In this document: piece by piece, positions 1 to 6,479 of the stretch
Position numbering within the stretch: position 1 is the stretch's first letter
Layout of the letters: each line of letters opens with the position of its first letter
Program-made: the position numbers and the translations under genes
Notes under the pieces: model-generated
Told to the model about the DNA's origin: nothing
The model's database searches: none
The model's input: the letters and a program-made list of their open reading frames with translations, nothing else
Source of the DNA: Pseudomonadota bacterium
GTDB taxonomy: Bacteria > Desulfobacterota > Desulfobulbia > Desulfobulbales > JAGXFP01
NCBI GenBank assembly: GCA_030673265.1
Contig: DAOVJK010000148.1
Coordinates: 1-7,229 of the forward strand
DNA: 7,229 nucleotides
Direction: 5' to 3'

Positions 1-753
1 AAGGCGTATATAGGAACAAGTGGATGGAGCTATGAAGGCTGGAAAGATACATTCTACTCCGGAATTGCTAAAAAAGAATGGCTGAGTTTTTGTGCGAGGC
101 AATTTACCGCTATCGAGGTCAACACAACATTTTATGGTTTGCAGAAAAAATCAACATTTGAACACTGGCGGGATATGACGCCTCCGGACTTTCGATTTTC
201 CATCAAGGGTAATCGATTTCTCACTCACAACAAAAAGTTATTGGACCCACAGGAGCCGATTGGCCGAGAACGAGAAAGAGCATCAGGCCTTGGCGACAAA
301 CTCGAAACCGTGCTTTGGCAAATGCCGAAAAAGTTTGCAAAAAATGTTAAGCGCCTGGAAAAATTCGCCAAGGCACTAGAAGGCTGGAGCGAGGTTCGGC
401 ATACTCTGGAATTTCGGCATCCATCATGGTTCGATGATGAGGTGGCAGATTGCCTGCATCAATATCGTCTTGCTGCCTGTCTTTCTGATGCGGCCGACTG
501 GCCAATGTGGGATAGGATTACAACTGATTTCGTTTATATTCGGCTTCATGGCCACATTCGAACCTATGCGTCTGCTTATAAAACTGATGGCCTCAGGCCA
601 TGGGCCGCAAGAATTCTTGAATGGTTACAGAAAGGGTATACAGTACATGCCTATTTTGACAATGATGCGGAAGGAGCCGCTCCATTTGATGCCTTGCTAT
701 TGCTTGACATGGTGAGCCAGGAAAGGGGAAAACAAAACGGCTCACCATATTGA
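1..753 (+). CDS. DUF72 (YecE-like) family protein, 5' end cut off by the window edge
   Basis: The reading frame is open from base 1 to a TGA at 751-753, giving 250 visible residues. The family is normally about 240-280 residues, so probably only a few N-terminal residues are missing. An internal TTG at 139 is not a credible start, because conserved family sequence lies upstream of it. Seen in order: the N-terminal GTSGWSY motif (codons 5-11), EVNTTFY (39-45), FRFSIKGNRFLTH (near codon 65), LEFRHPSW (near 136), YIRLHGH (near 179) and a C-terminal YFDND followed by an alanine-rich helix. These match DUF72 (E. coli YecE, B. subtilis YunF), predicted soluble TIM-barrel-like proteins with no established biochemical role. 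No signal peptide or membrane segment is visible. The next gene starts 344 bases downstream, so co-transcription is doubtful. Family assignment is firm; function is unknown. Confidence 0.92.
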   Translation, partial: KAYIGTSGWSYEGWKDTFYSGIAKKEWLSFCARQFTAIEVNTTFYGLQKKSTFEHWRDMTPPDFRFSIKGNRFLTHNKKLLDPQEPIGRERERASGLGDKLETVLWQMPKKFAKNVKRLEKFAKALEGWSEVRHTLEFRHPSWFDDEVADCLHQYRLAACLSDAADWPMWDRITTDFVYIRLHGHIRTYASAYKTDGLRPWAARILEWLQKGYTVHAYFDNDAEGAAPFDALLLLDMVSQERGKQNGSPY

Positions 754-1017
754 TGACGGCTCTCTTTTGATCCTGCCCGAATTAATGGACAGTTAGTTAA
801 GCCACTTTTTTCATATTTTCCATAATTTTCTTCCGCCATTCTTACGCCAGAACCTAACCGTCAAATGCTCAGCACAAGCAAAGTGCTCGAATATTAATGA
901 CAACCATGTAATCTCAATATTGGATGGGAAAGACTGGTAGGTTGGGCGGTGCTTATGGAAACCGAGGACCAAGCCCGGCAGGTTAAAAAATATGTGGGGA
1001 ACTGTTTTATAAATTGA

Positions 1018-1035
1018 TTACTTTTGTTAAAGTAA
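1018..1035. repeat. 7-base perfect inverted repeat, possible operator or leader hairpin
   Basis: TTACTTT (1018-1024) and AAAGTAA (1029-1035) are perfect inverted repeats around a 4-base TGTT loop, 63 bases before the activase GTG start. As RNA it would be a weak AT stem. As DNA it has the size of a small repressor half-site pair. No regulator gene is nearby and chance is not excluded in AT-rich sequence. Confidence 0.3.
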
Positions 1036-1086
1036 CCTTTACCAGGAAGAGATGTTGCTGACGCTTTAATCAGTTCATAAAAATAA

Positions 1087-1092
1087 AGAGGA
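1087..1092 (+). promoter_or_regulatory. ribosome binding site that fixes the GTG start of the activase gene
   Basis: AGAGGA lies 5 bases before the GTG at 1098. A nearby ATG at 1093 is in another frame and hits TAG after five codons, so the GTG is the supported start. The conserved GICLGAST motif begins at residue 5, so little or nothing is missing from the N-terminus. Confidence 0.7.
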
Positions 1093-1097
1093 ATGCG

Positions 1098-4000
1098 GTG
1101 GAATCATTAGGAATCTGTTTAGGTGCTTCAACAATCAGTCTTGTCGGCCTAAAAAAAACAGAGCAGGAAAGCAAGGTCCTTTGGACCAAAAATCAATCCC
1201 ATGAAGGAAATCCTCGACGCTGTTTAACAACCCTGCTCGGCCAGGTAGATGGCTTAAAGAATCTACGAATTGGGGTTACAGGCCGAAAATTCAGAAAACT
1301 TCTTTCTTTTTCCTCTCTTTCTGAACCAGAGGCGATAGAGCTGGCATACCGTCATATTCTTCCCCCTCATCATCCCTGCAGAGTCATCGTCAGTGTTGGC
1401 GGGGAAACATTTATGGTGTATCACCTGGACGAGGACGGCAGGATCCAGAATATCCATACCGGCAACAAGTGCGCCTCCGGTACCGGTGAATTTTTCCTGC
1501 AGCAGTTGGGCCGCATGGGACTCACGCTGGACGAGGCAGGTCGCCTGGAAAGCCCGGAAACTATTTATCGGATGTCGGGGCGCTGCTCGGTCTTCTGCAA
1601 GAGCGACTGCACCCATGCCCTCAATAAGGGAATACCCAAAGCACCGGTAGTTGCAGGTCTTTCCTCCATGATGGCAGGAAAAGTTATCGAGCTGCTCAAA
1701 AAAATCCCCAAAACCTCGGTGATGCTGGTCGGCGGCTGCTCTCGCAATCAGTCCATGGTTCATTATCTGCGCGAGGAAATTAACGATCTCTTTATCCCGG
1801 CCGAGGCTCCCTGGTTTGAAGCCCTGGGGGCGGCGCTCTGGGCATTGGACCATGAGACAGTCCCCTTTATCGACATTGAACACATCTTTCGTAATCACTC
1901 CACGAGCCTTTCCTTTCTTAAACCTCTCGGGGAATTCAAGAAAAAGGTGCATTTTAAAGAGCAGCCGCCAGCGGCCGCCGTTGCCGGTGATCGAACAATT
2001 CTCGGCCTCGACGTTGGCTCGACGACGACGAAAGGGGTCATTATGCGGCGACAGGATAAGGCGATTCTTGCCTCTGAATACCTGCGGACCAACGGCGATC
2101 CGATTGCTGCCTCCCGCCAGGTGTATCAGAGTCTGGCTGAACAGATCCACTGCCAGATATCCATCGAAGGACTAGGGGTTACTGGTTCCGGTCGGCAGAT
2201 TGCCGGCCTCCATGCCATGACCGACGGCGTAATTAATGAGATTATTGCCCATGCCACCGCCGCGGTCTATTTTGACCCAGAGGTGGACACCATTTTTGAG
2301 ATCGGTGGTCAGGACGCCAAATACACTTATATAACCAATGGCGTCCCCAGTGACTATGCCATGAACGAGGCCTGCAGTGCCGGAACGGGTTCGTTTCTTG
2401 AAGAGTCTGCCAAGGAAAGTCTCGGTCTGGATGTCACTGAAATAGGTCAGACCGCCTATCAGGCTGCCAATCCAGCCAACTTTAATGATCAATGCGCGGC
2501 CTTCATCAGCTCGGACATCAAGGGCGCGATTCATGACGATATCCCCCTTCCTGATATCGTTGCCGGCCTTGTCTACTCGATCTGCATGAACTACACCAAC
2601 CGGGTAAAGGGTAACCGACCGGTGGGCAATAAGGTCTTTATCCAGGGCGGCGTCTGTTACAACAAGGCCATTCCGGCGGCCATGGTAGCCCTCACCGGCA
2701 AGGAGATGGTCGTCCCGCCTGAACCAGGGCTGATGGGCGCTTTTGGCGTGGCCCTGGAGGTGGAGCACCGCCTGAACCAGGGGCTGCTGCAGCCGCAAAA
2801 CTTTGTGCTAACGGATCTGATTCAGCGGCAAGTCGAATACGGCAAACCCTTCACCTGCGGCGGCGGCAAGGAGTGTGACCGAGGTTGCAGAATCTCCCGC
2901 ATTAAGATCAACGACAAAGTCTACCCTTTTGGCGGCATTTGTAACCGCTATGACAATATTATTCACAACCGTAAAATCGATACCGGCGCTCTTGATCTGG
3001 TCTCCCGGCGCGAACAGAGGGTCTTCCGAGACTTGGTTCCTCCTGATCCGGCAGATTCTCGACCCACTGTGGCCATGAATCGATCCTTCCTGGTCAACAC
3101 CTATTTCCCTTTTTATCATCGTTTTTTTGCCGAACTGGGCTTCCGTTTGTTATTGCCCGGCACCGTTGACCCTGAAGGTATTGACCAACAGGGAGCCGCT
3201 TTCTGCTATCCAGTTGAGCTGGCCCACGGCTATGCAGCCTCCCTCCTGGAGGAGAAAGCGGATTTTTTCTTTCTGCCGCATCTGATGGGCATTCACTCGG
3301 AGAGCTCCAAGGAGACCTCATGTGCTTGTGTTCTGGTCCAGGGCGAACCTTTTTACCTCCGTTCGGCTTTTCCCGGCTTTGCTGATCAACAGACCCTCTC
3401 GCCGACTCTTGATTTTTCAAAGGGGATGAGCACCAATCTCCCTGCTTTTCAGGATGTTGCTCGCCGGATGGGGGTAGATCCAGCCCTTGTCCAACCGGCC
3501 CTGCAGGAGGCCATGGCCGCCCAGGAAAGCTTTTTTGCCGATATCCGCCAACTTGGCGAAGAAGCCCTGGCCACACTGGCAGACGCCCCGGAAAAATTTG
3601 CGGTAATATTGTTCGGCAGGCCGTACAATAGCTTTGCAGCAGTGGCCAATAAGGGCATCCCTGCCAAGTTCGCCTCCCGCGGCATCCTGATTATTCCCTT
3701 TGACATGCTGCCATACAGCAATGAGGAGTTGGAGGCTGATCACAACATGTACTGGGCCATGGGCCGCATGATCCTCAAAGGGGCCCATTATGTCAAAAAA
3801 CATCCCAACCTTTTCGGCACCTACATCACGAATTTTTCCTGCGGTCCGGATTCCTTTATTGTCAGTTTTTTTCGAGATGTAATGGGCCGCAAGCCCTCGC
3901 TCACCTTGGAACTTGACAGCCACACCGCTGACGCCGGTATTGAAACCCGGATCGAGGCCTTCCTTGATATTGTCAGCAACTACCGGCAGACAACGTCACA

Positions 4001-5366
4001 ATCCGCTCTTCTGAAAAAAACAACTGCCTTTCGTCCCGCCGTCATGGAGCTGCATGGCGGCAAGGCTGGTGTTCGTACTTCAAGGGGCTGTTGGCTGCCC
4101 TTGACGGATGAGCGGGTCAAGGTGGTCCTGCCGGCCATGGGCCGTTTTGGCACAGCGCTGTTGGCCAAATCCTTTGTCCGCGCAGGCATCCGCGCCCAAG
4201 CCCTGCCGCCGGCTGATGAGGAAGTGTTAAAGCTGGGGCGCGGTAATTCAACATGCAAGGAGTGCCTTCCTCTCCAGGTCACGGTGGGATCTTTGCTCCA
4301 TTATCTGCAGCATCGTCCGGCCGGGGAAGTTACTGCCTTCTTTATGGCCAGTGCCGATGGTCCCTGTCGCTTCGGGCAGTATCATGTTTTTTCCCGGAGA
4401 GTAGTTGAAAAGCAGCAAATTGCCGATGCTGCCATCCTGACTCTGACCTCAACCAACAGCTATGGAGGTTTAGGCGACCGTTTTATTCTGGCGGCCTGGC
4501 GGGCTGTGGTTATCGGTGATATTTTTGATGAAATCTGGGCTACAATCCTGGCCGCGGCCGTAGATCAGCAACAGGGCCTTGCCATTCTTGACTGTGAATA
4601 TCAGGCTGTTCTCACCACCATTGACAAGGGCTGGCCGGTTATTGCCAGACAGCTGACAAAGAGCGCCGGCAAACTAGCCACCATTTCACTCAAGAAACCG
4701 TATAACGAAATCCCCAAACTCTCCCTCATCGGCGAAATTTATGTCCGTCATGATCCCATTGCCCTGCAGCAGCTGATTGAGCGCCTGGCAGACCGTGGTT
4801 TTATAGTGCGCACCGCCCCTAACAGTGAATGGTTTAAATATGTGGACTGGCTGATCAAGGAAAGAATAGAAGGTAAACGTACTTTTGGCTTCCTGCTTCG
4901 CCACCAGGTCAAGAGGTATTTCGACCTGAAAATCAGGCAAAGGCTGACGCCCTCCGGCCTATTCTACCATGAAGAAAATGGCGAGGTGGAACAGGCTATC
5001 GAGGCTGGCAGAAAATTCATCTCACCAAATCTCACCGGCGAAGCAATTTTGACCGTAGGTTCCGCCTTGCATGAAATCCTCCATCCGGCCTGCGGCGTTA
5101 TCTCCATTGGTCCTTTTGGCTGTATGCCTAGCCGGGTGGCCGAGGCCATCCTTAATGAAAAATTTACCAGCCTGGAAAAAAGGGCCCTGGTCAATGGCGA
5201 TGGCCGATTGGCACCTCTGCTGGCCAATGAGCGTAAGTTCCCATTCCTGGCAATTGAAACAGATGGCAATGCCTTTCCGCATATCGTCGAAGCACGCCTG
5301 GAGGCTCTTTGCCTGCAAGCCCGACGTCTCAACGATCTATTGCTTGAGCATACTGCTATAAGATAA
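1098..5366 (+). CDS. Large 2-hydroxyacyl-CoA dehydratase activase-related protein (tandem BadF/HgdC-like halves, DUF2229, HgdB-like C-terminus)
   Basis: A 1,422-residue cytoplasmic iron-sulfur ATPase candidate. Half 1 (about residues 1-285) and half 2 (about 300-560) are BcrAD/BadFG/HgdC-type ASKHA units. Half 2 has the full nucleotide site: GLDVGSTTTK (303-312), IGGQD (402-406) and GGVCYN (517-522). Cluster-cysteine motifs occur in both: C125 and C163 in half 1, C426 and C466 in half 2. In HgdC these two cysteines from each of two subunits hold one [4Fe-4S] cluster, so here one chain may supply all four. A linker has C587, C593, C597 and C615. DUF2229 spans about 655-765 (C703 in AFCYP), with GRPYN at 840-844. 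HgdB-like segments follow, with C915, C1053, C1056, C1090 and C1342 (GPFGCMP) as possible ligands. By family knowledge, ATP hydrolysis would drive low-potential electron transfer to the dehydratase-like part. The substrate is unknown and no partner genes are adjacent. Translation starts at GTG. Confidence 0.93.
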   Translation: MESLGICLGASTISLVGLKKTEQESKVLWTKNQSHEGNPRRCLTTLLGQVDGLKNLRIGVTGRKFRKLLSFSSLSEPEAIELAYRHILPPHHPCRVIVSVGGETFMVYHLDEDGRIQNIHTGNKCASGTGEFFLQQLGRMGLTLDEAGRLESPETIYRMSGRCSVFCKSDCTHALNKGIPKAPVVAGLSSMMAGKVIELLKKIPKTSVMLVGGCSRNQSMVHYLREEINDLFIPAEAPWFEALGAALWALDHETVPFIDIEHIFRNHSTSLSFLKPLGEFKKKVHFKEQPPAAAVAGDRTILGLDVGSTTTKGVIMRRQDKAILASEYLRTNGDPIAASRQVYQSLAEQIHCQISIEGLGVTGSGRQIAGLHAMTDGVINEIIAHATAAVYFDPEVDTIFEIGGQDAKYTYITNGVPSDYAMNEACSAGTGSFLEESAKESLGLDVTEIGQTAYQAANPANFNDQCAAFISSDIKGAIHDDIPLPDIVAGLVYSICMNYTNRVKGNRPVGNKVFIQGGVCYNKAIPAAMVALTGKEMVVPPEPGLMGAFGVALEVEHRLNQGLLQPQNFVLTDLIQRQVEYGKPFTCGGGKECDRGCRISRIKINDKVYPFGGICNRYDNIIHNRKIDTGALDLVSRREQRVFRDLVPPDPADSRPTVAMNRSFLVNTYFPFYHRFFAELGFRLLLPGTVDPEGIDQQGAAFCYPVELAHGYAASLLEEKADFFFLPHLMGIHSESSKETSCACVLVQGEPFYLRSAFPGFADQQTLSPTLDFSKGMSTNLPAFQDVARRMGVDPALVQPALQEAMAAQESFFADIRQLGEEALATLADAPEKFAVILFGRPYNSFAAVANKGIPAKFASRGILIIPFDMLPYSNEELEADHNMYWAMGRMILKGAHYVKKHPNLFGTYITNFSCGPDSFIVSFFRDVMGRKPSLTLELDSHTADAGIETRIEAFLDIVSNYRQTTSQSALLKKTTAFRPAVMELHGGKAGVRTSRGCWLPLTDERVKVVLPAMGRFGTALLAKSFVRAGIRAQALPPADEEVLKLGRGNSTCKECLPLQVTVGSLLHYLQHRPAGEVTAFFMASADGPCRFGQYHVFSRRVVEKQQIADAAILTLTSTNSYGGLGDRFILAAWRAVVIGDIFDEIWATILAAAVDQQQGLAILDCEYQAVLTTIDKGWPVIARQLTKSAGKLATISLKKPYNEIPKLSLIGEIYVRHDPIALQQLIERLADRGFIVRTAPNSEWFKYVDWLIKERIEGKRTFGFLLRHQVKRYFDLKIRQRLTPSGLFYHEENGEVEQAIEAGRKFISPNLTGEAILTVGSALHEILHPACGVISIGPFGCMPSRVAEAILNEKFTSLEKRALVNGDGRLAPLLANERKFPFLAIETDGNAFPHIVEARLEALCLQARRLNDLLLEHTAIR

Positions 5367-5440
5367 TGTGAAAAGTGATAATAAAGAAAAAATACTATAG
5401 AAAATCATAAATTAGTCCTTCCCGAATACTTGAATCACTA

Positions 5441-5470
5441 TGGTTATCTCTTTGGTGGTTATCTGTTTAA
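5441..5470. repeat. Two tandem copies of a 15-base unit
   Basis: TGGTTATCTCTTTGG (5441-5455) is followed directly by TGGTTATCTGTTTAA (5456-5470). Twelve of 15 positions agree, including the first nine. It lies in the 128-base gap between the converging activase and nfi genes. No GC-rich hairpin with a T run, hence no clear terminator, is visible there on either strand. A 10-base palindrome GTATGCATAC (5483-5492) sits just beyond the nfi stop codon. Confidence 0.5.
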
Positions 5471-5494
5471 TTGGGTTGATGAGTATGCATACAT

Positions 5495-6175
5495 TTAAGT
5501 GAGGTCTCGTTTGGCTGATGCAACTAAATGATCGGCAAGCCGGGTCGGTTCCGGCAGGCGATAACCAGTAGCGCAGGCGAGAATAAGCTGTTCGGCGGTG
5601 GGCAGATCGATTTTATGGCCGACACTGATAAAGACCGGTTTCACATTATCCCTGGTACGAAGAACAGTTCCCACCACTTTGCCTTTATCCATTAATGGTG
5701 ATTTGTCTCCTTTCTCTGATCCAGGTTCCTGGTAATCTCCAATTAATCGGCTTTTAGCGCAGCCAACAGCGGGCAGATCAATAATTATTCCGATGTGTGT
5801 TGCAATGCCACACCGGCGGGGATGGGCGATTCCCTGGCCATCGCAAATCAGGACATCTGGAGTGTTCCGTAATTTACGAAGTGCGGTAATAATAGCTGGA
5901 CCCTCCCGGAATGTGAGAAGGCCTGGGATATAGGGAAAATGGAGTTTAGCGGTGACAGTATGTGTTTCTACCACTTTGGCTGTCTTTATACACCAGAGAA
6001 CCACGCCGGCAATACACTGGGCGTGTTCTTTTGAAAAAGCGGCATCAACCCCTGCTATATACCGAAAGGGTTTCCTGGGTTTTGTTTCCTTTCTCAATAA
6101 GGCAAGTCTTTGTTGAATGGCAATGGCCTGTTTTGGGGAAACCAACCAATTATGAGGAGGACGGCATATGTCCAT
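5495..6175 (-). CDS. nfi: Endonuclease V (deoxyinosine 3' endonuclease)
   Basis: A 226-residue protein, the usual length for endonuclease V. The enzyme cuts the second phosphodiester bond 3' of deoxyinosine (and inosine in RNA for some members), starting repair of deaminated adenine with a Mg2+-dependent RNase H-like fold. Visible motifs: GVDAAF (D44), YIPGLLTFREGP (wedge Y82, metal-binding E91), CDGQGIAHPRR (D112, H118), GCAKSRLIG (K141) and a C-terminal PEPTRLADH. D215 in the last motif aligns with the Asp/His that completes the metal site in other members. All expected catalytic residues therefore appear present. The ATG at 6175 is the only available upstream start, because an in-frame TAG (6179-6181) lies one codon before it; no Shine-Dalgarno sequence is evident. 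It converges on the activase gene and diverges from the kinase gene, so it is probably transcribed alone. Confidence 0.95.
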   Translation of the reverse strand: MDICRPPHNWLVSPKQAIAIQQRLALLRKETKPRKPFRYIAGVDAAFSKEHAQCIAGVVLWCIKTAKVVETHTVTAKLHFPYIPGLLTFREGPAIITALRKLRNTPDVLICDGQGIAHPRRCGIATHIGIIIDLPAVGCAKSRLIGDYQEPGSEKGDKSPLMDKGKVVGTVLRTRDNVKPVFISVGHKIDLPTAEQLILACATGYRLPEPTRLADHLVASAKRDLT

Positions 6176-6299
6176 TTGCTATCAGCACGAGAGAGTTTTA
6201 TGGAAGAATGGTTGGCCCAATCATCCAGTGAAGGGACCAAAGGTTTTTTTGCATCGTAGATGCACGTTTCTCCCCTTCATTTATGAGCTTAAATATTGA
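6154..6299 (+). CDS. Doubtful 43-residue ORF with a strong Shine-Dalgarno sequence
   Basis: GAGGAGG (6154-6160) sits 7 bases before an ATG at 6168 that opens a 43-codon frame ending in TGA (6297-6299). The interval given includes the Shine-Dalgarno sequence. The predicted peptide is basic, with several aromatics and the piece VLWKNGWPNHPVKGPK; it matches no family I recognise. Against it: the Shine-Dalgarno bases are also the antisense of Arg-Pro-Pro codons at the start of nfi, the ORF overlaps the nfi start, and another short frame (6152-6259, 35 codons) reads through the same bases. It may be chance. Confidence 0.15.
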
Positions 6300-6310
6300 A
6301 GAGGGAAGAT

Positions 6311-6348
6311 TATTGAATCATTTATATTATTGTACTAACGATTCAATA
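6311..6348. repeat. 9-base inverted repeat with 20-base spacer
   Basis: TATTGAATC (6311-6319) and GATTCAATA (6340-6348) are perfect inverted repeats whose centres are 29 bases apart, about three helical turns. This fits either a two-site operator or a stem-loop upstream of the kinase gene. The surrounding sequence is very AT-rich, which raises the odds of chance pairing. Confidence 0.4.
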
Positions 6349-6352
6349 TATA

Positions 6353-6382
6353 TATTTTCGAGAATAAAAGCGACCGAAAATA
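6353..6382. repeat. 8-base inverted repeat with 14-base spacer
   Basis: TATTTTCG (6353-6360) pairs perfectly with CGAAAATA (6375-6382). It starts 4 bases after the preceding inverted repeat ends, so the two could form adjacent stems in a leader transcript or adjacent protein sites. No U run follows, so it does not look like an intrinsic terminator. Confidence 0.35.
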
Positions 6383-6479
6383 ATGCCATCAACGAAAGTC
6401 GATTTCCGTTTTCTATGCCACCTTCGTGTGTTATATTGACTTTATAAGCGCTTGCTCCCTGTTGTATGGCGACTATATA

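Larger units (their letters stand above)
754..1097. other. AT-rich intergenic region between the DUF72 gene and the activase gene
   Basis: No convincing gene lies in these 344 bases: all frames are broken into pieces of about 40 codons or less. The part just after the DUF72 stop is T-rich but has no GC-rich stem before a T run, so no intrinsic terminator is visible. It contains a sequence resembling an IS3-type end (765-792), a weak hairpin with 5-base arms AGCAC/GTGCT (871-875 and 883-887), and a 7-base inverted repeat (1018-1035). The stretch 913-1015 reads as an open but startless piece in one frame, which could be decayed coding sequence or chance. No promoter with two good boxes was found, although transcription of the downstream gene must start here or farther upstream. 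Confidence 0.6.
6176..6479. other. AT-rich divergent intergenic region between nfi and the kinase gene
   Basis: These 304 bases must hold the leader of nfi and probably that of the kinase. Apart from the doubtful small ORF there is no gene-like frame. Three perfect inverted repeats are visible: 6250-6255/6259-6264 (TGCATC/GATGCA, 3-base loop), 6311-6319/6340-6348 (9-base arms) and 6353-6360/6375-6382 (8-base arms). A TTGACT at 6436-6441 resembles a -35 box but lacks a good -10 at normal spacing. A perfect TATAAT at 6476-6481 overlaps the kinase ATG and lacks a good -35 box. An 8-base palindrome AAGCGCTT lies at 6446-6453. No tRNA is apparent. Confidence 0.55.

Noticed and set aside
139..141. 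TTG as the start of a 204-residue protein
   Set aside because: Conserved DUF72 motifs (GTSGWSY, EVNTTFY) lie upstream in the same frame, so the gene starts before the window.
651..839. 62-codon minus-strand ORF overlapping the DUF72 3' end
   Set aside because: Mostly antisense to the DUF72 C-terminus, with no recognisable motif or clear Shine-Dalgarno sequence.
754..1097. tRNA, small RNA or CRISPR repeats in the first long gap
   Set aside because: No cloverleaf-compatible arms, no T-loop consensus and no regularly spaced repeats were seen.
1263..2150. 295-codon open frame on the minus strand inside the activase gene
   Set aside because: It lies wholly antisense to strongly conserved activase coding sequence and shows no domain; GC-rich codons of the true gene suppress antisense stops.
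2172..2798. 208-codon minus-strand open frame
   Set aside because: Antisense shadow of the second activase half, with no recognisable motif.
3417..3923. 168-codon minus-strand open frame
   Set aside because: Antisense shadow over the DUF2229/HgdB-like region; composition is that of a shadow frame.
6244..6264. T run next to a 6-base hairpin (TGCATC-GTA-GATGCA) as an intrinsic terminator
   Set aside because: The T run precedes the stem on the plus strand and appears as an A run after it on the minus strand, so neither strand has the stem-then-U order.
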